DNA from: Arthrobacter sp. ok362
GTDB taxonomy: Bacteria > Actinomycetota > Actinomycetes > Actinomycetales > Micrococcaceae
Direction of reading: 5' to 3'
NCBI RefSeq assembly: GCF_900102785.1
Contig: NZ_FNGC01000012.1
Coordinates: forward strand, 104,496-168,495
Length of the DNA stretch: 64,000 nt
A program made the position numbers and the translations under genes. Numbering within the stretch: position 1 is the first letter of the stretch; every line of letters begins with the position of its first letter. Below the pieces are notes generated by a model, which saw nothing but the letters and a program-made list of their open reading frames with translations, was not told the DNA's origin and searched no databases. This document shows, one piece after another, positions 55,994 to 64,000 of this stretch.

Positions 55994-57337
55994 ATGGCAC
56001 GCACAGCCTCCCTGTCAGGATTCCCCGAGTGGCTTCCCGAGGAGCGGCTGGTGGAACTCCATGTGCTGGACACGCTGCGCCGGACGTTCGAACTCCATGG
56101 TTTCTCCTCGATCGAGACCCGCGCCGTGGAAACGGTGGGCCAGTTGCTGCGCAAGGGCGAAATCGACAAAGAGGTCTACGGGCTGAGCCGGCTCCAGGAC
56201 GAAGAGGCTGACACGGTGCCACGGACGGACCCCCATGCCCTTGCCCTGCACTTCGACCTCACCGTGCCCTTCGCCCGGTACGTCGTGGAAAACGCCGGCT
56301 ACCTGGCCTTCCCGTTCCGCCGCTACCAGATCCAGAAGGTCTGGCGTGGCGAACGTCCCCAGGAGGGGCGGGCCCGCGAGTTCACCCAGGCGGACATCGA
56401 TGTTGTCGGCGACGGCGAGTTGCCGTTCCGCTACGACGTTGAAATCGCGCTCGTGATCGCGGAGGCGCTCAATGCGCTGCCCATCCCCGATTTCCTGCTG
56501 CGGATCAACAACCGCAAACTGGCCGAGGGCTTCTACACCGGGATCGGGCTCACGGACACCGCGGGCGTTCTTCGCAGCATCGACAAACTCGAGAAGGTCG
56601 GGCCCGCGAAGGTGGCCGAGTTGCTCAAGGAGGAACTCGGCGCCACTGGCGATCAGGCGCAGGCCGCCCTGAAGCTCGCCAGCATCCGCACCAAGGACAC
56701 ATCCTTCGTGGAGCAGGTCCGGGCGCTGGGCGTCACCAATGAGCTGCTGGAAGAAGGCCTGAACGAGCTGGAGCAGGTCATTGCGGCTGCTGTCCAGCAC
56801 GCCCCGGGACGAGTGGTGGCCGATCTCAGCATCGCCCGCGGCCTGGACTATTACACGGGCACCGTGGTGGAAACCATCCTGCTGGGGCACGAACAGCTGG
56901 GCTCGATCTGCTCCGGCGGCCGCTACGACGCACTGGCCAGCAAGGGCAACCGCAAATTCCCCGGCGTCGGCCTCTCAATCGGTGTGACCCGCCTGGTGTC
57001 ACGGATCCTGAGCCAGGAGCTCGCCAAGGCCACGCGCTCCGTGCCGACCGTCGTGCTGGTGACGCTCAATAACGACGACAGCTGGGGCGCGGCGCAGGAT
57101 GTCGCGGAGCAGCTGCGCAGCCGGGGCATCGCCACGGAAGTCGCCGCGAAGGCCGAGAAGTTCGGCAAGCAGATCAAGTTCGCCGACCGTCGCGGCATTC
57201 CGTTTGTCTGGTTCACCGACGACGACGGCAAGCACCAGGTCAAGGACATCCGCACGGGCGAGCAGTACGACGCCGACCCGGACGCGTGGATGCCCTCCGA
57301 GGAAGACCTGCACGTGCGCGTAACCGCCGCGCGCTAG
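55994..57337 (+). CDS. hisS: Histidyl-tRNA synthetase
   Basis: 447 residues. Class II synthetase: motif 2 in PFRRYQIQKVWRGERPQEGR, HisA motif RGLDYYTGTVVE, glycine-rich CSGGRYDAL and motif 3 GVGLSIGVTRL; anticodon-binding C-terminus (TVVLVTLNNDD). Charges tRNA-His. ATG 55994 after GAGGAG. Last 4 bases overlap the convergent permease. Confidence 0.96.
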   Translation: MARTASLSGFPEWLPEERLVELHVLDTLRRTFELHGFSSIETRAVETVGQLLRKGEIDKEVYGLSRLQDEEADTVPRTDPHALALHFDLTVPFARYVVENAGYLAFPFRRYQIQKVWRGERPQEGRAREFTQADIDVVGDGELPFRYDVEIALVIAEALNALPIPDFLLRINNRKLAEGFYTGIGLTDTAGVLRSIDKLEKVGPAKVAELLKEELGATGDQAQAALKLASIRTKDTSFVEQVRALGVTNELLEEGLNELEQVIAAAVQHAPGRVVADLSIARGLDYYTGTVVETILLGHEQLGSICSGGRYDALASKGNRKFPGVGLSIGVTRLVSRILSQELAKATRSVPTVVLVTLNNDDSWGAAQDVAEQLRSRGIATEVAAKAEKFGKQIKFADRRGIPFVWFTDDDGKHQVKDIRTGEQYDADPDAWMPSEEDLHVRVTAAR

Positions 57338-58731
57338 TTTTTCCCGGGAGTCCTGCCCGTTCGGGGAGTCCTTGTGTTTCCTCGGGCCCTGCGCACCCGC
57401 AAGACGAGAAACCGCCCGGCCACCCCGGCGGCCAGCACCGCCGCCATGACCAGCATGGAGCCCGGCGGCAGGGTGATGGCCAGGACCAGGCAGCCGAGGA
57501 AACCCAGCACATTGAGCCAGCGCGGCGCATGCCAGGGCCGGCCGGCAAGGGTGAAGGCCGCGGCGTTGGTCACGGCGTAATAGATCAGCACCCCGAAGCT
57601 GGAAAATCCGACCACGGTCATCACATCAGTGCTCAGGAGCAAGACGACGACGGCGGCGGCGACGGCCAGTTCCGCGACGAATGGAACGGTGTGGATACCG
57701 CCCAGCCTGGCCAGCGGCGCGGGCAGGTCACGTTCCCGGGCCATCGCCAGGGTGGTCCTGCCGATCCCGGTGATCAGGGCCAGCAGTGCGCCAAGACAGG
57801 CGGCCGCCGCCCCGGCCTGGACGAAGGGGACACCGCCGCTGAGGCGGGAGGCCGCCACCGCGTCCAGCAGCGGCGCCGTCGAACCCGCCAGCTGCTGCGG
57901 CGGCAGATGCCACTGCAGCAGGGCCGCCAGGCCCAGATAGATCACGAAGGCGCCGGCCAGCGCGGCCAGGATGGCCCGCGGTATGGTGTGCGCGGGGTCC
58001 TTGACCTCCTCACCCAGGGTGGCGATCCTGGCATAGCCCGCGAAGGCGAAGAACATCAGCCCGGCCGCGGAAAGGACGCCCCAACCGCCGGCGGGCGCCG
58101 CAGGATAGACCGCTGCCGCCGACACCGCGGGGGCGCCCTCCGGGTGCGGACCCAGCAGCGACGCCACGGCGACGAAGACGAGAGTGGCCAACACCACGGC
58201 CAGCAGGAGCCTGGTCAGCAGTGCGGTCCGCGTAATCCCGAGGAGGTTGACCCCTGTGAGGACCACGACGGCGGCGACCGCCAGCGGCATGGCGTAGGCA
58301 GGCGCCAGGTAGTGCCCGAACGTGAGTGCCATCGCCGCGCAGGACGCCGTTTTGCCCGTCACGAACCCCCAGCCCGCAATGAAGCCGGGCCACTCGCCGA
58401 GCTGGCGGCGCCCATACACATAGGTGCCGCCGCTGGCGGGGTATCTGGCTGCCAGCTGCGCCGACGCGACCGCGTTGCAGTAGGCGATGACGCCGGCAAC
58501 GGCCACGGCGAGCGTCAGCAGCGGCCCGGCCAGGGCGGCGGCGGGGGAGAACACGACGAACACGCCGGCGCCGAGCATGGAACCCAGCCCGATTGCCGTG
58601 GAATCGAACACGCCGAGCCGGCGCTGCAGCCGCCGGTGCGACCGCTGCGGGGCGGACCGGTAACCGGGGCGGTCACCGCCCTGGTCGCCGGGCTGGTCAC
58701 CGGGCTGGGTTCCGTTGTGCCGGGTTGCCAT
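57334..58731 (-). CDS. APC-superfamily amino acid permease
   Basis: 465 residues, twelve membrane helices. N-terminal repeat PGDQPGDQGGDRP is a low-complexity tail; the first helix carries GLGSMLGAGVFVV, the APC substrate loop, and helix 6-7 FAFAGYARIATLGEEVKDP. Imports or exchanges an amino acid or amine; specificity unknown. Convergent with hisS, divergent from aspS. Confidence 0.88.
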   Translation of the reverse strand: MATRHNGTQPGDQPGDQGGDRPGYRSAPQRSHRRLQRRLGVFDSTAIGLGSMLGAGVFVVFSPAAALAGPLLTLAVAVAGVIAYCNAVASAQLAARYPASGGTYVYGRRQLGEWPGFIAGWGFVTGKTASCAAMALTFGHYLAPAYAMPLAVAAVVVLTGVNLLGITRTALLTRLLLAVVLATLVFVAVASLLGPHPEGAPAVSAAAVYPAAPAGGWGVLSAAGLMFFAFAGYARIATLGEEVKDPAHTIPRAILAALAGAFVIYLGLAALLQWHLPPQQLAGSTAPLLDAVAASRLSGGVPFVQAGAAAACLGALLALITGIGRTTLAMARERDLPAPLARLGGIHTVPFVAELAVAAAVVVLLLSTDVMTVVGFSSFGVLIYYAVTNAAAFTLAGRPWHAPRWLNVLGFLGCLVLAITLPPGSMLVMAAVLAAGVAGRFLVLRVRRARGNTRTPRTGRTPGKN

Positions 58732-58809
58732 GGCGGGAGGGGCCTTTCCAACGGGTAAACTCGAACGGGATCGTTCCTGAAGCGATCCTATTGAACCTTA
58801 TTTACTGAA

Positions 58810-58856
58810 CATCGAAGTTTTTGAAGATCGATATTTTGAACGTCGATTTTTTGAGA
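58810..58856. repeat. AT-rich degenerate tandem repeat upstream of aspS
   Basis: Three units of about 15-17 bases (CATCGAAGTTTTTGAAG, ATCGATATTTTGAAC, GTCGATTTTTTGAGA) in a row, followed by CGTCTCTTTTTCATT. They occupy the aspS leader and contrast sharply with the GC-rich surroundings. Confidence 0.7.
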
Positions 58857-58890
58857 CGTCTCTTTTTCATTTTCCGCTGAAAGGAATGCT

Positions 58891-60678
58891 GTGCTGCGCA
58901 CACATGACCTCGGATCGCTTCGCTCCGAGCACATTGGACAAACCGTAACCCTCGCCGGCTGGGTCGGCCGGCGTCGTGACCACGGTGGTGTCGCATTCGT
59001 TGACCTGCGCGACGCGTCCGGCGTCGCCCAGGTTGTGGTCCGCGAAGAAGAGGTCTTCCACGGCCTGCGCAACGAGTACGTGCTGCAGATTGTCGGCACC
59101 GTGTCCCAGCGTCCCGAGGGCAACGAGAACCCGGCGCTGCCCACCGGCGAGATCGAGGTCATGGCCGAGAAGGTCACCATCCTCAACACGTCCGACACTC
59201 TGCCGTTCCAGATCGACGAGCACGTTGAGGTGGGCGAGGAAGCCCGCCTCAAGCACCGCTACCTGGATCTGCGCCGCCCCGGTCCCGCCCGCAACCTGCG
59301 CCTGCGTTCGGAAGCAAACCGCGTGGCCCGCGAGCTGCTCCACCAGGACGGCTACGTGGAGATCGAGACCCCCACGCTGACCCGTTCGACGCCGGAAGGC
59401 GCCCGCGACTTTGTCGTCCCCGCACGCCTCGCGCCGGGTTCCTGGTACGCGCTGCCGCAGTCACCGCAACTGTTCAAGCAGCTCCTGCAGGTGGGCGGCT
59501 TCGAAAAGTACTACCAGATCGCCCGCTGCTACCGCGATGAAGACTTCCGCGCGGACCGCCAGCCGGAATTCACGCAGCTGGACATCGAGGCCAGCTTCGT
59601 GGAGCAGGACGACATCATCCGGCTCGGCGAGAACATCGTCAAAGCCCTGTGGAAGCTGATCGACGTCGAGATCCCGACGCCGATCCAGCGCATCACCTAC
59701 CACGACGCCATGGCCCGCTACGGCTCGGACAAGCCGGACCTCCGCTTCGGCCAGGAGCTCACCGAGCTGACCGAATTCTTCAAGGACACCAACTTCGGTG
59801 TCTTCAAGGCCCCCTACGTCGGTGCCGTCGTCATGCCCGGCGGCGCCTCCCAGGCCCGCCGAGCCCTGGACGCCTGGCAGGAATGGGCCAAGCAGCGCGG
59901 CGCCAAGGGACTGGCGTACGTCCTGTACAAGGAAGACGGCGAACTCGCCGGTCCCGTCGCCAAGAACCTCACCGACACCGAGCGTGCGGGCCTCGCCGAC
60001 GCCGTCGGTGCCAAGCCCGGTGACTGCATCTTCTTCGCAGCCGGCGAGAAGACCCCGTCCCGTGCGCTCCTCGGCGCTGCCCGCGTGGAGATCGGCCACC
60101 GCACCGGCCTCATCAACCCCGCTGACTGGGCCTTCTGCTGGGTCGTGGACGCGCCGATGTTCGAACCCGCCGCCGCCGCTGTCGCCTCCGGCGACGTCGC
60201 CGTCGGCGCCGGCCAGTGGACCGCCGTGCACCACGCGTTCACCTCGCCCAAACCCGAGTTCATGGACTCCTTCGACACGGATCCCGAGTCGGCGCTGTCC
60301 TACGCCTACGACATCGTCTGCAACGGCAACGAAATCGGCGGCGGCTCGATCCGTATCCACGAGCGCGACATCCAGGAGCGCGTCTTCGAGCTCATGGGCC
60401 TGGACAAGGCAGACGCCCAGACCAAGTTCGGCTTCCTCCTGGAGGGCTTCAAGTTCGGTGCCCCTCCGCACGGCGGCATCGCCTTCGGCTGGGACCGCGT
60501 AGTTGCCCTGCTGGCCGGCGTGGAGTCCATCCGCGACGTCATCGCCTTCCCGAAGTCCGGCGGCGGCTTCGACCCGCTGACCCAGGCTCCCGCTCCCATC
60601 ACGGCGCAGCAGCGCAAGGAAGCTGGCGTCGATTTCAAGCCGGAGACCAAGAAGAAGCCCGAGGACGGCAAGAACTAA
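58891..60678 (+). CDS. aspS: Aspartyl-tRNA synthetase
   Basis: 595 residues. OB anticodon domain ([19 protein letters not shown]), class II core with motif 2 ([21 protein letters not shown]), bacterial GAD insertion (about 310-420), motif 3 ([14 protein letters not shown]). Charges tRNA-Asp. GTG start after AAAGGA. Discriminating or not cannot be told by eye. Ends in a strong terminator. Confidence 0.96.
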   Translation: MLRTHDLGSLRSEHIGQTVTLAGWVGRRRDHGGVAFVDLRDASGVAQVVVREEEVFHGLRNEYVLQIVGTVSQRPEGNENPALPTGEIEVMAEKVTILNTSDTLPFQIDEHVEVGEEARLKHRYLDLRRPGPARNLRLRSEANRVARELLHQDGYVEIETPTLTRSTPEGARDFVVPARLAPGSWYALPQSPQLFKQLLQVGGFEKYYQIARCYRDEDFRADRQPEFTQLDIEASFVEQDDIIRLGENIVKALWKLIDVEIPTPIQRITYHDAMARYGSDKPDLRFGQELTELTEFFKDTNFGVFKAPYVGAVVMPGGASQARRALDAWQEWAKQRGAKGLAYVLYKEDGELAGPVAKNLTDTERAGLADAVGAKPGDCIFFAAGEKTPSRALLGAARVEIGHRTGLINPADWAFCWVVDAPMFEPAAAAVASGDVAVGAGQWTAVHHAFTSPKPEFMDSFDTDPESALSYAYDIVCNGNEIGGGSIRIHERDIQERVFELMGLDKADAQTKFGFLLEGFKFGAPPHGGIAFGWDRVVALLAGVESIRDVIAFPKSGGGFDPLTQAPAPITAQQRKEAGVDFKPETKKKPEDGKN

Positions 60679-60696
60679 GCCGGCAGCATCAGCACG

Positions 60697-60738
60697 AGCA
60701 GCAGGGGCTCCCCGGGCAACCGGAGAGCCCCTGCTGCT
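60697..60738 (+). terminator. Terminator after aspS
   Basis: AGCAGCAGGGGCTC and GAGCCCCTGCTGCT form a perfect 14-bp stem with a 14-base loop, 18 bp past the aspS stop. Confidence 0.8.
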
Positions 60739-60779
60739 GTCATAATCGGCCGCATTCGTTCCGGACGGAGAGAACCTCG

Positions 60780-61649
60780 ATGGACCCGAGCCCGCACCCC
60801 GCAACGAACGCCGAAGCGAGCCCTGAAGTTAATCCTGAGGCCAAGTCCGAAGCCATCCCGGCGCTGGAGGAGTTGATGGATGCCGCGTGGCCGGCCGCCG
60901 AACGGGTGGAGTCCGGCGGCTGGGTGCTGCGGGCAGCCTCCGGCGTGACACAGCGGGCGAACTCGGTCTGGGCGCGCGATCCCGGCAATGACGACCCGCA
61001 CCTGCAGCTGGCCGCACTCCGGGAGGCGCGGCTTTGGTACCGGAACCGCCGGCTTCCGTTGATCTTCCAGATCTTTGACGGCCCGCGCCAGGCGGCTTTG
61101 CACGCGGTGCTCGATGACGAAGGATTCACCCGGCAGTCCGAAACCCTGGTCCTGGTCCATCGACCCGGCACGAAGCCCGGCGCGGATTCCGGCGACGCGG
61201 ACCCCGCCGTGGAAATCTCGGTCGAGCCGTCGGCGGAGTGGTTGGAGCTGTGGTGGAGCGTCGACGGCCGCGGGGGCGACGACGGGCTCGCCGTGGCCGG
61301 CCGCATCCTGGCAGGGTGCCCGGCCCTTTATGGCCTGGCACGGGACGACGGCGGCGCGCCCGCCGCCGTCGCGCGGCTCGCTTTGCCCGGCACCGGGACA
61401 ACCGGGCCCACGTGGGGCGGCCTGTACTGCATGGCTACGCGTCCGGATGCGCGGCGGCTGGGCTATGGCGGCCGGATTGTCCGGGCGCTGCTGCGTGAGG
61501 GCGGGGCCCGGGGCGTGGCCGGGTACTGGCTTTTGGTGATGGCATCCAACGCCGGTGCCCGGAGTCTATACGCCCATGCCGGCTTCAGCGAAGCCGGCCG
61601 GTACCTCTACCGGCAGGAAAGGCCGAAACGGCACCTGACCGGCTGCTGA
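60780..61649 (+). CDS. GNAT family N-acetyltransferase
   Basis: 289 residues from ATG 60780. N-terminal lobe AWPAAERVESGGWVLRAASGVTQRANSVW is the pattern of two-lobed actinobacterial GNATs. The C-terminal lobe has YCMATRPDARRLGYGGRIVRALL (acetyl-CoA loop R-x-x-G-x-G) and ASNAGARSLYAHAGFSEAGRY. Substrate unknown. Monocistronic after the aspS terminator. Confidence 0.85.
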   Translation: MDPSPHPATNAEASPEVNPEAKSEAIPALEELMDAAWPAAERVESGGWVLRAASGVTQRANSVWARDPGNDDPHLQLAALREARLWYRNRRLPLIFQIFDGPRQAALHAVLDDEGFTRQSETLVLVHRPGTKPGADSGDADPAVEISVEPSAEWLELWWSVDGRGGDDGLAVAGRILAGCPALYGLARDDGGAPAAVARLALPGTGTTGPTWGGLYCMATRPDARRLGYGGRIVRALLREGGARGVAGYWLLVMASNAGARSLYAHAGFSEAGRYLYRQERPKRHLTGC

Positions 61650-61878
61650 CGATTGCCGCTGTCGCCGTTCAGGTGCCTTCGATCGCGTAGTAGAGCCCGA
61701 TCCAGGGCGACGCCGCGAGCTTGCCGTCCTCGGCCGTGTCGGTGGCAGCGGGAGACGTTTCCTCGACCGCGACGACATCCCTGACTGCGGCCGCGGGGAT
61801 GTGCGTCCCGCTGCGGTGGGCCGGCCAGTGGTGCCTGTGAACGGTCTGCCATCTGGTGTGACATGATGGACATTTCCC

Positions 61879-62163
61879 TTGGCGAAGGTGACACCGGAGA
61901 CCATCACGGATCCGGTGTTGATCCGGAAGCACCTGGCCGAGATCCGGCAGCGGGGTTTTGTGGCGCTCCCGGGGATCGGTGTCGCTGAATGGACCGGCGT
62001 CGCGGTACCCGTCCCTGGCCCGGGGGACAGGATCGCCGCGGCCCTGAACGCCATCGTTCCGCGGGAAGGAGCAGACGTCCCGTTTGCGGTTCCGGCGCTG
62101 CTGACGGCCGCCCACGGGATCTCCCGTTCGCTGAAGGCTGCCGGGGACCCTCGCCTACGGTAG
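61879..62163 (+). pseudogene. C-terminal fragment of an IclR-type regulator
   Basis: The frame from 61879 to the stop at 62163 reads ITDPVLIRKHLAEIRQRGFV, then PGPGDRIAAALNAIVPR and PALLTAAHGISRSL. This matches the effector-binding end of IclR regulators but lacks the DNA-binding half. Just upstream on the opposite strand (about 61669-61870) a frame ends ASPWIGLYYAIEG without a start, probably another remnant. The rest of 61650-62402 holds nothing I can support. Confidence 0.5.
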
Positions 62164-62402
62164 TGACGGACAGCGCGTCCACCACGCGGATCGCTGACCC
62201 GAACCGGAATTCTTTGATCTTGCTCTTCAGCGTGCTCCGTCCGCTATTTCACGGACTGCAAGGTACCGAAGCAGCCGGGCAGTGACCGCGAATTCGATCA
62301 GGAACGAAACAAGGGCAAAAGCTGCGCCGATTGTGAGTATTGCTCACGCCTGAGGACAGCCCGTGTCGTTATTTTGTCAGTGCCTCCTGCGATGCTTTGG
62401 GT

Positions 62403-64000
62403 ATGGACAGCAGAGCCTGGAGTGCCGAGAGCAGGGAGGCCCTTGAGGCTGTCGCCGCGTCCGCTGCCGCGTTTGTTGCCTGCCCCGGTGCCGGTGTTGC
62501 TTGCCCCGGCGCCGGGGCGGAAAGCGCTGATCTGCGCGCCGATTCCCTGCCGGACGCCGATCCGCTGCGGACTCTGGCGGATGATTGCCTGGACGGGCTC
62601 GCCGACGTGGCCCGGCTGGAAGCCCGGACCGCCGCACTGAAGGCCAGGCTGACCGCCGACTACGGGCAGGCCACCAGGTCGCTGGTGACTCCGGCGGCGT
62701 CCCCGCAGGAACGCACCGCCCAGGAGATGAGCATGGTCGCCGAGGTCGCCTGTGTCCTGACCGTCAGCGAACGAACGGCCGGAGCCCTACTGTCCGAATC
62801 CCTGGCACTGACGACGGCGCTGCCGCTGACCCTGACGGCGCTGCAGGCCGGGACGATCTCCTGGCAGCACGCCCGGATCATCGTCGACGAAACTGCCGGC
62901 CTGGATCCCGCCGGAGCGGCCGCGCTGGAAGCGCACTTCCTGGACCCCGACGCACCCAACCCCGCCCGCGGGTGCCAGGCCGGGGACCTCGTCCCGTCCC
63001 GGTTCCGCGCCAAGGCCCGTGCCTGGCGCGAACGCCACCACCCGGTCAGCATCGAAAAACGCCACACCAAAAGTACCGAGGACCGGCGGGTCGACTACGT
63101 CCCGGACCGGGACGGCATGGCCTGGCTCTCCGCCTACCTCCCGGCCGACACCGCCGCGGGGATCTGGGAACGGACCACCGCCGCCGCCCGCGCCCTCCAG
63201 GGCCCGGCCGAGGCCAGGACCCTCGCCCAGCTCCGCGCCGACATCACCGCAACCTGGCTCCTCACCAGCCACACCACCGGCACCGGCGCCCCCGGCGGCT
63301 CGGCCGGCGCCGGCGCCGGCACCACCGGCGGAATCGCCGGCGCCGGAACCGGCATGGTTGGGGGTGTGGCCGGAGGCGTTCCGTCGCCGAGGGCGCAGGT
63401 CCTGATCACCGTCCCGGTCCTGTCGCTGCTGGGCGCCACCGACGAACCCGCCACCCTGGACGGGTACGGGCCAATCCCGCCGTCGATGGCCCGCCGCCTG
63501 ATCACCGACGGCGCCGACTCCTTCTACCGCGTCCTGACAGACCCCCGCGACGGCGCCCCGCTGGAAATCGGCCGGACCAGCTACCGTGTCACGAAGGCCC
63601 AGCGTCAATGGCTCCGCCTCCGCGACGGCAGGTGCCCCTTCCCCGGCTGCAGCAACCACTCCCTGGACAACGAGGCAGACCACCTCCTGGCCTGGGCCGA
63701 CGGAGGCACCACCGGCATCACCAACCTGGGCCAACCCTGCCCCAGACACCACCGCCTCAAACACAGCACCGCCTGGAAACCCACCGGAGCCAGCAAGGAC
63801 CACCCGCCGGGGTGGACCTCACCGTCCAGCCGGCACTACCCCAGCGAACACCAGGACTGGGAACCGCCCGAGTGGCCGCACGACATCCTCACCAAGGACA
63901 CCCTCCCGGACCACGGCCTCCCCGCGGATCCAGGACACCAGGCAGACCCGGCGCCCACAGGCCATGCCGGCCAGGAACCCGGCCAGGAACCCGGCCGGGA
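62403..64000 (+). CDS. DUF222/HNH endonuclease-domain protein (13E12 family), runs off the window
   Basis: The frame from ATG 62403 stays open to the last base, over 532 codons. The N-terminal half has the DUF222 helical region (DGLADVARLEARTAALKARL, ISWQHARIIVDETAGL). A Gly/Ala/Thr-rich insertion lies near residues 293-324. The HNH motif CPFPGCSNHSLDNEADHLLAW and CPRHHRLKH follow near 410-450. The end shows a 12-bp repeat encoding GQEP twice. This family is multi-copy in Micrococcales and encodes probable nucleases of unclear role, sometimes mobile. No promoter box was evident. Confidence 0.9.
   Translation, partial: MDSRAWSAESREALEAVAASAAAFVACPGAGVACPGAGAESADLRADSLPDADPLRTLADDCLDGLADVARLEARTAALKARLTADYGQATRSLVTPAASPQERTAQEMSMVAEVACVLTVSERTAGALLSESLALTTALPLTLTALQAGTISWQHARIIVDETAGLDPAGAAALEAHFLDPDAPNPARGCQAGDLVPSRFRAKARAWRERHHPVSIEKRHTKSTEDRRVDYVPDRDGMAWLSAYLPADTAAGIWERTTAAARALQGPAEARTLAQLRADITATWLLTSHTTGTGAPGGSAGAGAGTTGGIAGAGTGMVGGVAGGVPSPRAQVLITVPVLSLLGATDEPATLDGYGPIPPSMARRLITDGADSFYRVLTDPRDGAPLEIGRTSYRVTKAQRQWLRLRDGRCPFPGCSNHSLDNEADHLLAWADGGTTGITNLGQPCPRHHRLKHSTAWKPTGASKDHPPGWTSPSSRHYPSEHQDWEPPEWPHDILTKDTLPDHGLPADPGHQADPAPTGHAGQEPGQEPGR

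Noticed and set aside
57286..58758. 490-codon plus-strand ORF opposite the permease
   Set aside because: Low-complexity Gly/Arg/Gln translation; the permease on the other strand has all family hallmarks.
1..64000. CRISPR arrays, tRNA/rRNA genes, insertion sequences
   Set aside because: No spaced direct repeats, no cloverleaf or rRNA sequence and no transposase or flanking inverted repeats were recognised by eye.

Overview
The window is high-GC actinobacterial DNA. Gene content and order point to Micrococcaceae, most likely Arthrobacter or Pseudarthrobacter: thrS-HIT-pgsA, pdxS/pdxT-yebC-ruvCAB-yajC-secD-secF-relA, mycothiol enzymes, an Arr rifamycin ADP-ribosyltransferase, a GAF-ANTAR regulator and a DUF222/HNH protein. 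The genus is an inference from content and codon style, not from a marker search.

Layout. Positions 1-1230 hold a truncated C-terminus, a small membrane protein and a GNAT. Positions 1302-6431 are an iron-responsive locus: efeB and efeO/efeM (no efeU) on the minus strand, divergent from an 865-residue fusion of adenylation domain, carrier domain and membrane acyltransferase. DtxR/IdeR-like boxes lie in the shared 210-bp intergenic region. Positions 6374-9459 hold a Tat/lipoprotein esterase, a lipoprotein, an oxidoreductase remnant and a membrane-anchored alpha/beta hydrolase. The hydrolase is divergent from an MprF-like aminoacyl-phosphatidylglycerol synthase (9742-12351). Positions 12452-19029 are accessory: GNAT, a frameshifted MFS transporter divergent from a small zinc-finger/HTH protein across a palindromic operator, an orphan AAA+ ATPase, a double-VOC protein, a conserved unknown and a poorly defined stretch.

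Positions 19255-24852 hold a GAF-ANTAR regulator, a DinB-like protein, a mycothiol block (mycoredoxin, mycothiol-dependent formaldehyde/S-nitrosomycothiol dehydrogenase, MBL hydrolase), a SRAP/YedK DNA-protein crosslink protein, a VOC protein and chorismate mutase. Positions 24934-28888 are an SOS-box-driven DUF6504-dnaE2 pair. Positions 29058-33473 are thrS, HIT, pgsA and pdxS. About 8.8 kb of accessory and cell-wall genes (M3 peptidase, two hydrolases, arr, a methyltransferase-like membrane protein, GNAT, murT-gatD) then separate pdxS from pdxT. From 42290 the core block runs pdxT-yebC-ruvC-ruvA-ruvB-yajC-secD-secF-relA, followed by an AbiEi-like protein, a DUF349 protein and a cyclophilin (minus), hisS, an APC permease (minus), aspS and a GNAT. 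The right end has an IclR remnant and a DUF222/HNH ORF that runs off the window.

Themes: DNA repair (SRAP, DnaE2, RuvCAB), translation (ThrRS, HisRS, AspRS, stringent response), envelope (PgsA, MurT/GatD, MprF-like, Sec accessory) and redox/iron control. The most novel-looking item is the iron-boxed tri-domain adenylation/carrier/acyltransferase gene.
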